Assembly (NCBI GenBank): GCA_913031145.1
Contig: CAJWCO010000005.1
Span: forward strand, 37,171 to 101,170
DNA: 64,000 nucleotides
Direction of reading: 5' to 3'
Source of the DNA: an uncultured Cellvibrionales bacterium
GTDB lineage: Bacteria > Pseudomonadota > Gammaproteobacteria > Pseudomonadales > Porticoccaceae
The translations under genes and the position numbers were made by a program. Numbering within the stretch: position 1 is the first letter of the stretch; the number at the start of each line of letters is the position of its first letter. The notes below the pieces were generated by a model that was not told the DNA's origin, searched no databases, and was given only the letters and a program-made list of their open reading frames with translations. Below are positions 29,133 to 39,007 of the stretch, piece after piece.

Positions 29133-29927
29133 GTGCTAGGTAGCAATGAGCGGGTTGTTCCGTTGGACGGGGGCATTAATTTTCGTGATATCGGCGGTTA
29201 TCGTAGTCGAGACGGGCGTTATGTTAAGTGGCAAAAACTGCTGCGCTGCGGGCACCTGGGTAACTTGAGCGATAGTGACGTATCTCGATTGGAGTCTGTC
29301 GGCGTTAATCAAATTCATGATTTTCGTCGTCGAGAAGAGCAAGAACGTTCGCCCAATCGATCGATGCGAGCCCAGGTCTTTGATGATTACCAGATTTCTA
29401 TCGGCAGTATGTCCAGGTTCTGGGATATCTTGTTGGAGGGGCGGTTAACTGCCGCGTCATCGCAGTCATTAGTGATGAATTCTTATCGCGACTGTATCGA
29501 TGAGGTGAGTCCAGCTTACTCTCGTTTTTTGCGTGAGATACTGAATAATTCAGAAGGCACCAGTATTTTTCATTGCGCCGCTGGAAAAGACCGGACGGGT
29601 ATGGCAGCGGGGCTTATTCTCAGTGCACTCGATGTGCCGCGCGAAACGATTGTCGAGGACTATCTGCTGACCTTGCAACATTTTGATTCAGAGCATTTAT
29701 TGACACTTGTCGAGCAACATCTTCACGATGCCAAGGTAGAGTATTGGGAGCGAGATTGGTTGATGCCCTACTGCGCAGTTCATCGCGACAATATTGAAGC
29801 TTTCTTTGATTCTATTGACCAACGTTACGGCGATGTGAAGACTTACCTTGAAAAAGCCTTAAAATTTAACCGTCATGATCAAGAGCAAATGCGACAGATG
29901 TTTCTAGAGGGAGCATCCTGCGAGTGA
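29133..29927 (+). CDS. Tyrosine-protein-phosphatase-like protein (HCxxGKDRTG family)
   Basis: A 264-residue phosphatase of the Y_phosphatase3/PtpB-LipA-like group. The N-terminal signature NFRDIGGYRSRDGRYV is present, and the P-loop HCAAGKDRTG (catalytic Cys about residue 148, Arg about 153) carries the Lys-Asp pair typical of this group, members of which can act on phosphotyrosine or phosphoinositides. No signal peptide or membrane helix is seen. The GTG start has AGGAACAGGAA upstream. It lies between ilvC and pssA, which are direct neighbours in Pseudomonas as I recall. Substrate unknown; a lipid phosphate is one possibility, as inference from its neighbour pssA only. Confidence 0.85.
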   Translation: MLGSNERVVPLDGGINFRDIGGYRSRDGRYVKWQKLLRCGHLGNLSDSDVSRLESVGVNQIHDFRRREEQERSPNRSMRAQVFDDYQISIGSMSRFWDILLEGRLTAASSQSLVMNSYRDCIDEVSPAYSRFLREILNNSEGTSIFHCAAGKDRTGMAAGLILSALDVPRETIVEDYLLTLQHFDSEHLLTLVEQHLHDAKVEYWERDWLMPYCAVHRDNIEAFFDSIDQRYGDVKTYLEKALKFNRHDQEQMRQMFLEGASCE

Positions 29928-30049
29928 AAATGACTTTTATGATGGGCCGCGTGGACTGAGGTATACTACTTGAGTAGCGGTGCTTGAAGACAAAAATCGA
30001 TGAACAATATTTCTTGCGCTGGCGGTCTTTCCTAAAGGAGTATGATTTT

Positions 30050-30847
30050 TTGAATGTTGAAGAGCGCGTTGTAGAGTTAAAACCCAAAACCGGCGAGGGC
30101 TCAATATCGACGCGAGCGCGTAAAAAAGGCATTTACTTGTTGCCTAATTTACTGACGACTGGAGCCCTTTTTTGCGGTTTTTACGCTGTTTTGTCAGGAT
30201 TCAGCGGACAATATCAGTGGGCTTGCATGGCGATTTTTGCAGCCCTCCTGTTTGATGGTCTGGATGGGCGTCTGGCGCGCATGACGCAGACCGAGAGCGA
30301 CTTTGGCGCCCAGTACGACAGCCTCTCAGACATGGTCTCGTTCGGGGTTGCGCCCGCTGTTGTTGCTTATGGTTGGGGTCTGAGTACCTTGGGTAAATTT
30401 GGATTGGCCGCTGCGTTCGTTTTTGCCTCGTGTGCGGCGTTGCGTTTGGCACGATTTAATGTGGCCACTGGGACGCATAACGGTGCCCACTTTATTGGAC
30501 TGCCAAGCCCTGTGGGTGCCGCACTGGTAGCTGGGTTAGTATGGTCGACTTACCCGTTGACTGTCTCATTGCCCTTGGCCGTGCTTGGCGCGCTCGTCAC
30601 TATGATAGCGGGCCTTTTGATGGTCTCCAACCTGCGTTATCCAAGCTTTAAGGGAGTCGACTTTCGCGGAAAAGTGCCTTTTTTCGTAATATTGGCGGTG
30701 GTTATGGGTTTTGTCGTGATCACCATTGACCCCCCTAGAATATTGTTTACGATAGCTTTGGTGTTTAGCTTTTCCGCGCCTTTGCGCTGGTTATGGGTAA
30801 AGGTTCGCCCTCGGGAGCGCATCACAGACGAAGACACGCCCGCGTAG
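30050..30847 (+). CDS. pssA: CDP-diacylglycerol--serine O-phosphatidyltransferase
   Basis: Integral membrane enzyme that makes phosphatidylserine, the precursor of phosphatidylethanolamine. The CDP-alcohol phosphotransferase signature (DG-x2-AR-x8-G-x3-D-x3-D) is complete in the segment FDGLDGRLARM...GAQYDSLSD, followed by membrane helices to about residue 245. This is the polytopic type (Bacillus/Pseudomonas style), not the E. coli PLD-type PssA. I place the start at TTG 30050 because AAAGGAG lies nine bases upstream (265 residues); a TTG at 29984 would add 22 residues but has no ribosome binding site. A TATACT at 29962-29967 may be a -10 element for it. Confidence 0.92.
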   Translation: MNVEERVVELKPKTGEGSISTRARKKGIYLLPNLLTTGALFCGFYAVLSGFSGQYQWACMAIFAALLFDGLDGRLARMTQTESDFGAQYDSLSDMVSFGVAPAVVAYGWGLSTLGKFGLAAAFVFASCAALRLARFNVATGTHNGAHFIGLPSPVGAALVAGLVWSTYPLTVSLPLAVLGALVTMIAGLLMVSNLRYPSFKGVDFRGKVPFFVILAVVMGFVVITIDPPRILFTIALVFSFSAPLRWLWVKVRPRERITDEDTPA

Positions 30848-30880
30848 TGTTTGAGTCATCGCTATCGAGGCGTGTAAATT

Positions 30881-31711
30881 TTGGACGATAGAGTGCGTGA
30901 TCAGTATCTTAAGGCGCTGGGTGTTGTTGAGTATCGGTGGCGGTTAGATGGCGCCGGTGTGAGCGAGGAAGCGCCAGCTGTTGTGGGTTTAGCAGAGGTC
31001 GAAATTCCTATCGCTGCGGAGCGCTTACCAAAGACAGCACTTAGCAAAAAAGATCGGGTCCCGGTTGCGGAACAACCAGCAAAGATAGAATCACCGCCAG
31101 CGACAGAATACGATCCAAAGGTCACAAGCCGTCAAAACTCGAACGAGGCCATTGCAGACCGGTCGGTAGCTGGCACCGCCGAGGGCGTGTCTCAAGATCA
31201 ATCGACGCGCGCAACTGGAAATACATCGAGATTGCAGCTTCTTGTTTGGCAACCAAACGCCGAATTGCTGGTGGTGAGTGAAGTCGATGATACAGTGCCT
31301 GATACCGAGCAATTAAAACTGTTGGAGAACCTTCTGTCCGCCATCAAAGTGGCGCATGTCGATCTTTACAATCCAGAACCGATTGAGTGGCCGCCCTTGC
31401 CGACAGTGCAAGGTGGCGAGGAAGATATCCGCGAATTCGTCTCGACGGTGCTTACAAAACGCGTCGAGCAGTCGGTCGTGAGGCGCATAATTTTATTGGG
31501 ATCAACAGCGCATTATTGGGTGTTGACGTCAACACAGAGAGCTCAAGCCAAGGAGGTAGGGCGCTGTGATTTCGCCTCTGAGGTGAGCGTCGCTTTGTTG
31601 CCCGCATTACCTGTCATGCTTGATAATCTGGCGGCTAAACGCGATGCCTGGAACGTGCTTCGCGCTCGTCCTGCGGTCCAGCAAGCGCTTTTTTTCAGTG
31701 GTCATGTTTGA
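30881..31711 (+). CDS. holD: Probable DNA polymerase III subunit psi (HolD-like), divergent and long
   Basis: A 276-residue protein that most readers would call hypothetical. It lies immediately upstream of rimI, exactly where holD lies in E. coli. Its N-terminus VRDQYLKALGVVEYRWR resembles the E. coli psi N-terminus (RRDWQLQQLGITQWSLR), the peptide that binds the clamp-loader collar. The C-terminal half (from about residue 115) has the psi-like order: a hydrophobic strand LQLLVWQ, VDLYNPEPIEWPP, LLGSTAHYWVL and a final LAAKRDAWNVLRARP helix comparable to the psi end. Residues about 35-112 are a low-complexity, probably disordered, insert absent from E. coli psi (137 residues). TTG start with GAGG ten bases upstream; GTG at 30893 is an alternative. 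Confidence 0.7.
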   Translation: MDDRVRDQYLKALGVVEYRWRLDGAGVSEEAPAVVGLAEVEIPIAAERLPKTALSKKDRVPVAEQPAKIESPPATEYDPKVTSRQNSNEAIADRSVAGTAEGVSQDQSTRATGNTSRLQLLVWQPNAELLVVSEVDDTVPDTEQLKLLENLLSAIKVAHVDLYNPEPIEWPPLPTVQGGEEDIREFVSTVLTKRVEQSVVRRIILLGSTAHYWVLTSTQRAQAKEVGRCDFASEVSVALLPALPVMLDNLAAKRDAWNVLRARPAVQQALFFSGHV

Positions 31712-31721
31712 GGTTGTTGGC

Positions 31722-32165
31722 GTGACTGTTATTGTTATGAAACCTGAACATTTAGTGGCCGTACGTGCGATCGAGCAGCAGGTCTCATCAGTCCCGTGGA
31801 GCGACCGGCAATTTAGTGATAGTGTCCAGACCCATTGTGCGCGAGTGTTTGTGATGGATGAAAAAGTGAGTGGTTTTGGTATTTATCAAAAAGTTCTGGA
31901 TCGAGCTGAATTACTGAACATAGCCATTCACCCCAGTCTGCAAGGGCAAGGTTTCGGGCAACAATTACTGACAGCATTGGTGGAGGAATTGCCAATGAGT
32001 GTTAAAAAAATGCTGCTTGAAGTTCGCGTGTCAAATTTTCGAGCCATTCGACTTTATCACAATCAAGGCTTCCGGCAGATTGGAGAGCGCAAAGGATATT
32101 ATGCAACTGCTGATGGTCTTCTGCGTGAAGACGCACTGGTGCTCTGCCGTGACCTGATGGGTTAG
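31722..32165 (+). CDS. rimI: Ribosomal protein S18-alanine N-acetyltransferase RimI
   Basis: GNAT acetyltransferase that acetylates the N-terminus of S18, whose gene rpsR is in this window. The acetyl-CoA site is LLNIAIHPSLQGQGFGQQLL (Q-x-x-G-x-G), followed by LEVRVSNFRAIRLYHNQGF and the YYATADGLLREDALVL end, all typical of RimI. I place the start at GTG 31722, preceded by GAGG and just after the stop of the HolD-like gene, giving 147 residues (E. coli 148). In-frame starts at 31704 and 31620 would extend it into the upstream gene and are less likely. Confidence 0.92.
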   Translation: MTVIVMKPEHLVAVRAIEQQVSSVPWSDRQFSDSVQTHCARVFVMDEKVSGFGIYQKVLDRAELLNIAIHPSLQGQGFGQQLLTALVEELPMSVKKMLLEVRVSNFRAIRLYHNQGFRQIGERKGYYATADGLLREDALVLCRDLMG

Positions 32166-32742
32166 GAACTAACGTGTGTTTTCTGCTTTTTGCTCAGCAG
32201 CGCTTGATATCCTTTGGTCAGACTTTGCCTGATGATTAAATCGAGCGGTCTCGAGTTTTAAGTCCAAATATTTGCTGGACTGGCACGATCGCGCACCCCT
32301 GTAGACACGACTTTAGAGCTTGCTTGGTGGGGTGCACGAAACTTTTGTTCGTGTCTAGGCCAAAGGGTCGGGTTGTGAACGCGACGAGGTCGATACGACC
32401 GAGTATAAATACGATTTTTATGGCCGTGCACGCTACACTTTGATATCGAAGGCACGGCGATACCCGTTGCAGCAGTTGCGTCTCCAGGCGCAGGTGGTAG
32501 CGCGGCGGTGGAGCCGCGTTGAGAGATAGCGATACCGAAAAACGTTGAGTCGGGGGTCGCGAATTGTTTCGGGAGCGCGGTCTTAGGGTCACCGTATTTA
32601 AGGGGAACTCCGTGTTCTGCACTGGTACCTTTCGGGGGGCAGCTGTCGAGTGTTCGATTGGGTGACAATGATTGCGTGCAGTAGGGTTGGGTCAGCGTCT
32701 TAAAACGGGTATCATCCGGTCCTCCGATAGAGTGGGGTCAAC
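32166..32742. other. 577-bp stretch without a recognisable gene
   Basis: Between rimI and the DUF2750 gene I see no convincing protein. Two overlapping frames on the minus strand (within 32236-32668) have arginine/proline-rich, domain-free translations and no ribosome binding site. A plus-strand frame across 32412-32678 is Gly/Ala-rich but broken by an in-frame stop. No tRNA, repeat or clear terminator was seen. It could hold an RNA gene or decayed sequence; nothing shows which. Confidence 0.5.
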
Positions 32743-33111
32743 GTGGAATTTGTATCTAGCGAAGTTCAGGGTCAGCTCGACAGATTGGTGATTGAGTCGA
32801 TGTCGCGTGGCTGCGTATGGGGTTTGCGCGATGCGGAAGGGTCTTGGGCCGTTGTGGCGTCCAATCAAAGTTCAAGTATCAATGTGATGCCGTTTTGGTC
32901 ATGCCAAGAGACTGCAATGCTGGCATGCTCTGATGCCTGGTGTATTTATACGCCGGTTGCCATAGACCTAGAGGAGTTTCTTGATGATTGGCTGCCAGGA
33001 ATGCACGCTGATGTTTTGATGGTGGGTGTGAATTGGACACTGGAGTTAGAAGGTGTGGAAATGGAACCGTTGGATCTTCTGGAAGAATTTGAGAGTGAAA
33101 TGAGTGGGTAG
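32743..33111 (+). CDS. DUF2750 domain-containing protein
   Basis: A 122-residue acidic, soluble protein of unknown function. It has the layout I associate with DUF2750: a segment pairing WGLRDAEGSWAVV with MPFWSCQETAMLACSDAW, then a hydrophobic stretch ending in an acidic helix. The Trp-Ser after the strand and the acidic C-terminal helix (LDLLEEFESEMSG) are visible. It starts at GTG 32743 after a GGGG run. It is flanked by a gene-free stretch and a DUF3581 gene; no operon partner hints at its role. Confidence 0.7.
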   Translation: MEFVSSEVQGQLDRLVIESMSRGCVWGLRDAEGSWAVVASNQSSSINVMPFWSCQETAMLACSDAWCIYTPVAIDLEEFLDDWLPGMHADVLMVGVNWTLELEGVEMEPLDLLEEFESEMSG

Positions 33112-33204
33112 CGTTGCCATTTTGGCCGGTCATCACAGGTACGTAGAGCGCTCGCTGTTACTTCATCCTCGGAGCCCTGTTGCAACGCCTAGAGATGCTA
33201 CGAT

Positions 33205-33951
33205 ATGTTTCTGACGCCTTTTTATTCGTATGACCAAGCACTGATTAAAGTCAGCGCTGAACAGGGAAGTCGTTTTGCGAAAATCGTATGCGACGATTTT
33301 AATCCATTGCACAACGTGGATAATACACGCTTTTGTGTGCCCGGTGATTTGCTCTTTGCCCTCACTTTGCAACGCTTTGGTTTGAACCGAGAGATGCATT
33401 TTACTTTTACCGAAATGCTGGCGGCGGGGGTGGCGTTGCAGACGCGCGAAAAGGCAAATACGCGCACGTGGGAGGATGGTCAAGGTAAGGTGTACATGAG
33501 CATCGATCACAGCGGCCCCGCAACTGTTTTCAATCCGTTTGTTGAAGCTTTGATGCGAAGCTATGTGCGTTTTTCAGGGCAAAATTTTCCGCATATTTTA
33601 ATGCCACTGATGTCTCGTCATGGGGTAATGATTAACCCTCAGCGCCCATTGGTGATTTATCAGTCGATGTCTCTAGACATTGCCGCACCAGACGCCGATC
33701 AATTATCTACTGAACTCACCGAGTCCTCGATGCGTGTTTTGGGTAGGCGGGGCGAGGTAACGTTGGCCTTTCGCTTTGCCTGTGGCGAACGCTATATCGG
33801 CTCAGGCACAAAGACTATGGTCCTGAGTGGCCTTCGCGACTACGATAGTGCCGCCGCTCAGGCTATGATCGAGCGTTATTTGGCGTTACAAACGGCGTTT
33901 TCTAATCCCCAAAGTGACGGCACACTAACATGCATTGGCAGTGGTACTTAG
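33205..33951 (+). CDS. DUF3581 family protein (hotdog-like)
   Basis: A 248-residue soluble protein of unknown function found in gammaproteobacteria. The opening [11 protein letters not shown] and the segment [27 protein letters not shown] fit DUF3581. The D-F-N-P-x-H core resembles MaoC/hotdog hydratases and thioesterases, which suggests an acyl-thioester fold, but this is inference. Its 3' end overlaps the convergent uvrA gene by 27 bp, so the two messages would be antisense at their ends. Confidence 0.72.
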   Translation: MFLTPFYSYDQALIKVSAEQGSRFAKIVCDDFNPLHNVDNTRFCVPGDLLFALTLQRFGLNREMHFTFTEMLAAGVALQTREKANTRTWEDGQGKVYMSIDHSGPATVFNPFVEALMRSYVRFSGQNFPHILMPLMSRHGVMINPQRPLVIYQSMSLDIAAPDADQLSTELTESSMRVLGRRGEVTLAFRFACGERYIGSGTKTMVLSGLRDYDSAAAQAMIERYLALQTAFSNPQSDGTLTCIGSGT

Positions 33952-36801
33952 CGCTTCGCCGCGTATGCGTCTTTGGTTAGCTTTTTTCAGTAGCGGCTTC
34001 AAAAACTGCCCTGTGTGTGAGTGAGTCACCGCTGCGAGTTCTTCTGGTGTGCCTTGAGCAATAATTTTTCCGCCGCCGGAGCCTCCCTCAGGTCCGAGAT
34101 CGACAACCCAGTCAGCCGTTTTTACGACATCTAAGTTATGCTCGATAACGACTACTGTATTGCCTTGATCACGAAGCCGATGTAGCACCCCTAACAATTG
34201 CTCAATGTCATGGAAATGCAGCCCGGTGGTTGGCTCATCAAGAATATACAAAGTTTTCCCAGTGCCTCGCTTGGAAAGTTCCTTAGACAGTTTTATACGC
34301 TGTGCTTCGCCGCCTGACAATGTAGTTGCTGACTGGCCAAGCTTGATATAAGACAGGCCCACATCCATCAGTGTTTGTAATTTGCGGGCTATGGCAGGCA
34401 CCGCATCAAAAAAGACGCGGGCGTCTTCAATGGTCATATCCAGAACTTGATGAATATTTTTTCCCTTGAAAAGCACATCAAGTGTTTCGCGATTATAGCG
34501 TTTGCCAACGCAGACATCGCACGCTACGTAGATGTCAGGCAGGAAGTGCATCTCTACTTTGGTCATGCCGTCGCCTTGGCAGGCCTCACAGCGACCGCCC
34601 TTGACGTTAAAGCTAAAACGTCCGGGAGAATAGCCTCGCGAGCGAGCCTCCTGAGTAGCAGCAAACAACTCTCTGACGGGGGTAAAAATGCCGGTATACG
34701 TAGCTGGGTTTGAGCGTGGGGTTCTCCCGATAGGACTCTGATTAATATCAATACATTTGTCGAGCAGGTCAAAACCCGTGATGGTGTCATGGGCCGCCGG
34801 TTTCAATGTGGTGGCATTATTGAGGGCAGTCGCCGCGGCAGGGTAGAGCGTTTCATTGATTAATGTGGACTTTCCTGAACCAGAGACCCCGGTTATGCAG
34901 GTGAACAGCCCGAGTGGCAGTGTTAAGTTAACATTCTGTAAATTGTTCCCTCTTGCGCCCTCAACCGATAAAAATTTGCCATTCGACTCATGCCGTGAGG
35001 GTTGCAGTTCGATGGCCCTCACGCCCGATAAAAACTGGCCTGTGGTCGAATCTTGATTCATACAGATCTGCGTTGCTGTTCCCTCTGCAATAATCTGTCC
35101 GCCGTGAACGCCTGCACCGGGGCCAATGTCAATGATGTGGTCAGCGGCTCGAATTGCGTCCTCGTCATGTTCAACGACAATCACCGTATTGCCCAAATCA
35201 CGAAGTCTAACGAGCGTTTTAAGAAGTCTTTCATTGTCGCGCTGATGCAAGCCAATCGAGGGCTCGTCCAGAATATACATGACCCCCACCAAACCAGCGC
35301 CAATCTGACTGGCTAGACGAATGCGTTGCGCTTCACCACCTGATAATGAGTCAGCACTGCGATGCAAACTTAGGTAATTTAGCCCTACATCAACCAGAAA
35401 CGTGAATCGCTGGCGAATCTCTTTAACGATTTTGTCGGCAATCTGTCCCTCTCTACCAACCAGTTCGAGTGCGTCGAAGTATGCGCTACATTCACCGACG
35501 GGTAGGCTCACAATGTCTTCTAGGCGTCGATTATCGACAAACACGTGGCGTGCTGCACGACACAGCCGTGTGCCACTGCAATCTGGACAATCAGATGTTG
35601 TCATATATTTAATTAGGTCTTCACGCACTGATTGAGATTCGGTTTCTCGATAGCGCCGCTGCATATTGTGTATGACGCCTTCAAAAGTGTGTTTGCGGCG
35701 CAGCACTGTGCCACGGTCATTGACGTAGTTGAAACTGATCTCTTCATCATCCGTACCAAAGAGAATTTTCTGTTGAAGGTTGCTGGGAAGCTTTTCCCAA
35801 GGTTGGTTGAGATCGAAATCGAAGTGGTCCGCCAGTGAACTAAGCATATTGTAGTAAAAGAGTGTCCGTCGATCCCAGCCTCGAATCGCCCCTTCGGCTA
35901 TTGAAGCGCTCGGATGTTGAACGATACGGTCAACGTCAAAAAATTGGTGCACACCCAGACCATCACAAGTGCCGCACGCGCCCGCCGGGTTATTAAAAGA
36001 AAACAGGCGTGGCTCCATCTCGTTCAGACTGTAATTGCAGACCGCGCAGGCAAACTTTGCAGATAAGGTTTGATCTGGTTGATCGGCATCCATGTAACTG
36101 AGGGTTGCCAGCCCATCCGCGAGCCCGAGCGCGGTTTCGAATGATTCGGACAGTCGCAAAGTAATCCCTGCATTGACCCGAAAGCGATCAATCACTACAT
36201 CGATTGCGTGCTTCTGGTTTTTATTGAGTGCGGGAGCCTCGTCTAAATCGCAGACAACGCCATTAATCCGTGCGCGAATAAATCCTTGTCGGCGAAGATT
36301 GTCGAATAGGTGCAAATGCTCGCCTTTACGGTCTTTAATGACCGGCGCTAAGAGCATTAGCTTGGTTCCTTCCGGCATTGCCAGTACTTGATCGACCATT
36401 TGACTCACGGTTTGAGCGCGTAACGGTTGTCCATGATCTGGACAGCGCGGCTCGCCCGCTCGAGCAAAGAGTAATCGTAAATAGTCATAAATTTCGGTAA
36501 TGGTGCCTACCGTAGACCTTGGGTTGTGCGATGTCGACTTTTGCTCTATCGATATGGCCGGTGAAAGTCCCTCTACATGGTCAACGTCAGGTTTTTCCAT
36601 CATCGAAAGAAACTGGCGCGCATAGGTTGAAAGCGACTCAACATAACGCCTTTGGCCTTCGGCATAGAGCGTGTCGAATGCGAGCGACGATTTTCCTGAA
36701 CCTGACAGCCCAGTGATAACGATGAGCTTATCGCGAGGAATGTCGAGGTCGATATTTTTCAGATTGTGGGTGCGCGCACCGCGAACTTGAATGGTATTCA
36801 T
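33925..36801 (-). CDS. uvrA: Excinuclease ABC subunit A
   Basis: Damage-recognition ATPase of nucleotide excision repair. It has two ABC ATPase modules: Walker [13 protein letters not shown] near residue 34 and [11 protein letters not shown] in the second half, each with an LSGGEAQRI signature ([26 protein letters not shown]). Zinc modules have CxxC pairs ([29 protein letters not shown]). I start at ATG 36801 (opening [17 protein letters not shown]), giving 958 residues; a further 34 in-frame codons upstream are unlike UvrA. It is divergent from the MFS gene and ssb, the Pseudomonas arrangement. Confidence 0.98.
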   Translation of the reverse strand: MNTIQVRGARTHNLKNIDLDIPRDKLIVITGLSGSGKSSLAFDTLYAEGQRRYVESLSTYARQFLSMMEKPDVDHVEGLSPAISIEQKSTSHNPRSTVGTITEIYDYLRLLFARAGEPRCPDHGQPLRAQTVSQMVDQVLAMPEGTKLMLLAPVIKDRKGEHLHLFDNLRRQGFIRARINGVVCDLDEAPALNKNQKHAIDVVIDRFRVNAGITLRLSESFETALGLADGLATLSYMDADQPDQTLSAKFACAVCNYSLNEMEPRLFSFNNPAGACGTCDGLGVHQFFDVDRIVQHPSASIAEGAIRGWDRRTLFYYNMLSSLADHFDFDLNQPWEKLPSNLQQKILFGTDDEEISFNYVNDRGTVLRRKHTFEGVIHNMQRRYRETESQSVREDLIKYMTTSDCPDCSGTRLCRAARHVFVDNRRLEDIVSLPVGECSAYFDALELVGREGQIADKIVKEIRQRFTFLVDVGLNYLSLHRSADSLSGGEAQRIRLASQIGAGLVGVMYILDEPSIGLHQRDNERLLKTLVRLRDLGNTVIVVEHDEDAIRAADHIIDIGPGAGVHGGQIIAEGTATQICMNQDSTTGQFLSGVRAIELQPSRHESNGKFLSVEGARGNNLQNVNLTLPLGLFTCITGVSGSGKSTLINETLYPAAATALNNATTLKPAAHDTITGFDLLDKCIDINQSPIGRTPRSNPATYTGIFTPVRELFAATQEARSRGYSPGRFSFNVKGGRCEACQGDGMTKVEMHFLPDIYVACDVCVGKRYNRETLDVLFKGKNIHQVLDMTIEDARVFFDAVPAIARKLQTLMDVGLSYIKLGQSATTLSGGEAQRIKLSKELSKRGTGKTLYILDEPTTGLHFHDIEQLLGVLHRLRDQGNTVVVIEHNLDVVKTADWVVDLGPEGGSGGGKIIAQGTPEELAAVTHSHTGQFLKPLLKKANQRRIRGEALSTTANAC

Positions 36802-37125
36802 GTTTTTGTCTTGTAAGTTGTTGAGGGTAGCGCCTAGACACATCCAGTTTCGGTCGCTGTCAGAGACCACCCCGTGGGACGAATACCCGAATTTTGAGGG
36901 CAATCACATTAATCTGTTGCGCGCTTCACACACAGTCAGGACATTGAAGAAGATACGTGGTTATCCGCCAACCAGACCTGTTACGTTAACACAGATTGGC
37001 GCTTGGTTTGATCTAGGGTGCCGCCTATTTCCTAAACAGTGTGGTTAAATTTAGCGGTATTCCCGCTGCAACAACGCTGATATAGTTCGTCGCTTTATTT
37101 CTTATCTTGTATCGATGCTCGTTTG
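36802..37125. other. Divergent regulatory region between uvrA and the MFS gene, with a CTGT...ACAG near-palindrome
   Basis: This 324-bp gap must hold promoters for uvrA (minus) and the MFS/ssb genes (plus). At 36978-36994 it has CTGTTACGTTAACACAG. The ends match a gammaproteobacterial LexA box (CTGT-N8-ACAG), but the spacer is nine bases, one too many. No standard SOS box was found. No gene is evident. Confidence 0.4.
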
Positions 37126-38499
37126 ATGCTTAGCCGGTCTTTTTCTCCTCTTGAGAGGCGCGCAACATTCTCTATCGCACTCCTCTATGGTGTGCGCATG
37201 CTTGGGTTGTTTATGGTGCTTCCGGTGCTCGCGTTAGCAGCGACTGAGTATCGAGGTTATACGGTTTTGCTGCTCGGGGCGACGCTCGGCGTTTACGGTT
37301 TGACCCAAGCGGTGTTGCAGATTCCTTTGAGCTTATTGTCAGACAGAGTGGGGCGGCGTCCTGTCATCATTGCAGGGTTGTCAATTTTTATCGCGGGAAG
37401 TCTTGTCGCTGCGTATTCAGACAGTCTGGTGGGGCTTTTTCTCGGGCGCGCATTGCAGGGGATGGGGGCAATTGCAGGCACATTGATGGCCATGGTCACG
37501 GACTTTACCGAAGAAAAAAATCGCAGCACAGCGATGGCGGTAATTGGCGGCACGATTGGGGTTTCGTTCATGGTGGCGATGACTATTGGGCCGCCCGTTG
37601 TTGGTTTGTTTGGCTTGTCGGGTATATTTTTTCTGAGTGCATTGCTGGGCGTTTTGGGTATTACAATCGTGGTACTCCTTCTGCCCACGAAGCACCTAAT
37701 GATGGAAAACTGGGAAACAAAGTCAGATACGGCAGTCATGTTGGGGCTTTTAAAAGACCCTAACCTCATGCGCTTAAATGCCAGTATTTTTGTCTTGCAC
37801 TTCGTTTTGATGGCTAGCTTTGTTGTCGTTCCGAGTCTGTTTGTGAATGAGTTACATATTCCGGCAGGGCAACATGGCTGGTTTTATTTAGCGCTCCTTG
37901 GCGGTGGTTTCATAGTCATGTTGCCGATTTTAGTGCTGATTGAAAAACGTGAGCAGCACAAGCGAGGTGTTCTAGGGGCAATCTTATGTATGGCTTTGAG
38001 CATGGCTTCGCTGAGCTTTTTGCCGTGGGGTGTGTGGTTAACGCCACTGGTGCTACTGTTTTTCTTTGCGGCGTTTAACTTGTTGGAAGCATCGCTGCCA
38101 GCCTGGATGAGTAAGGTTTGTTCTGCCGGTTGCAAGGGTTCTGCGATGGGAATTTATTCTACAAGTCAATTTTTGGGGACTTTTTTTGGTGGATTCTTTG
38201 GCGGTATTTGCGCAGCTAATGTTGGCGTTCAAGGCGTCTTCATTTTGATCGCCATGACCCTGTGCTTCTGGCTTGTGTTGGCAATGGGTCTCAAGGCCCC
38301 CCGACCGTTACGCACATACGTATTGCACAGAGGCGACATATCGCATCAAGAATTTGGAAAAAGACTGTTAAATATTGTTGGCGTTGAGGATATACTCGCG
38401 TTGGAAGGCGAAGCATTGGTCTATGCGAGAGTAGACTGTCAAATAATCAACCTAACGACGATAGAGCCGTATTTTAATCGCGTAACAACAGGGGAATAG
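37126..38499 (+). CDS. MFS transporter, YajR-like, with C-terminal extra domain
   Basis: Inner-membrane efflux-type major facilitator with twelve predicted helices. The MFS motif A ([13 protein letters not shown]) follows helix 2, and motif-like [13 protein letters not shown] is in helix 4. After helix 12, residues about 395-457 form a soluble domain ([40 protein letters not shown]) comparable in place and size to the YAM domain of E. coli YajR (454 residues). ATG 37126 gives 457 residues; the TTG before it is less likely. The gene lies between uvrA (divergent) and ssb (1 bp gap), as in Pseudomonas. Substrate unknown. Confidence 0.85.
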   Translation: MLSRSFSPLERRATFSIALLYGVRMLGLFMVLPVLALAATEYRGYTVLLLGATLGVYGLTQAVLQIPLSLLSDRVGRRPVIIAGLSIFIAGSLVAAYSDSLVGLFLGRALQGMGAIAGTLMAMVTDFTEEKNRSTAMAVIGGTIGVSFMVAMTIGPPVVGLFGLSGIFFLSALLGVLGITIVVLLLPTKHLMMENWETKSDTAVMLGLLKDPNLMRLNASIFVLHFVLMASFVVVPSLFVNELHIPAGQHGWFYLALLGGGFIVMLPILVLIEKREQHKRGVLGAILCMALSMASLSFLPWGVWLTPLVLLFFFAAFNLLEASLPAWMSKVCSAGCKGSAMGIYSTSQFLGTFFGGFFGGICAANVGVQGVFILIAMTLCFWLVLAMGLKAPRPLRTYVLHRGDISHQEFGKRLLNIVGVEDILALEGEALVYARVDCQIINLTTIEPYFNRVTTGE

Positions 38500-38500
38500 C

Positions 38501-39007
38501 ATGGCGCGTGGAATCAACAAAGTAATTATTGTAGGAAACTGTGGCCAAGATCCCGAAACACGCTACATGCCATCAGGGGGCGCAGTGACTAACGTGAGCA
38601 TTGCTACATCTGAGGCGTGGAAAGATAAATCGTCGGGTCAGCAACAAGAGCGGACTGAATGGCATCGGGTGGTATTTTTTAACAAGCTAGCAGAGATTGC
38701 CGGCGAGTACTTAAAACGCGGATCAAAAGTGTACGTTGAGGGCGCGTTGCGCACGCGTAAATGGCAGGACAAAGAAAGTGGTCAGGATCGTTACAGTACT
38801 GAAATTGTAGCCAATGAGATGCAGATGTTAGACAGTCGAGGTGCCCCTAGTGGTGAGTTTGATGCCCCTCAACAGAACTACGGTAGCCGCCCTCAATCGG
38901 CACCTAGTCAGCAGCAGCCTGCCCCGAGTCGGCAGCAATCGGCGCCAGAGGCAGCGAAACCGCCGGCTGATCAGGGTTTTGGATTTGATGACGATATTCC
39001 GTTTTAA
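38501..39007 (+). CDS. ssb: Single-stranded DNA-binding protein
   Basis: Tetrameric OB-fold protein that coats ssDNA and recruits repair and replication enzymes. The fold spans about residues 1-112 ([57 protein letters not shown]). A Gln/Pro/Ser-rich disordered linker follows (about 117-155), then the conserved acidic tip [10 protein letters not shown], the docking site for partners including the chi subunit encoded at 13153. It starts one base after the MFS gene stop, so the two are likely one transcript. Confidence 0.98.
   Translation: MARGINKVIIVGNCGQDPETRYMPSGGAVTNVSIATSEAWKDKSSGQQQERTEWHRVVFFNKLAEIAGEYLKRGSKVYVEGALRTRKWQDKESGQDRYSTEIVANEMQMLDSRGAPSGEFDAPQQNYGSRPQSAPSQQQPAPSRQQSAPEAAKPPADQGFGFDDDIPF

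Noticed and set aside
32236..32668. Two overlapping minus-strand frames (128 and 136 codons) in the gap after rimI
   Set aside because: Arg/Pro-rich, no Shine-Dalgarno, no motif; they overlap each other in different frames, typical of chance frames in G+C-rich spacer.
32442..32678. Gly/Ala-rich plus-strand translation ending RLGDNDC that briefly suggested a PAAR-like remnant
   Set aside because: The order of glycine turns does not fit PAAR repeats, an in-frame stop splits it, and there is no T6SS gene nearby.
36802..36903. Extended N-terminus for UvrA (34 extra residues)
   Set aside because: The added residues do not resemble UvrA, and the ATG at 36801 aligns with the normal family start.
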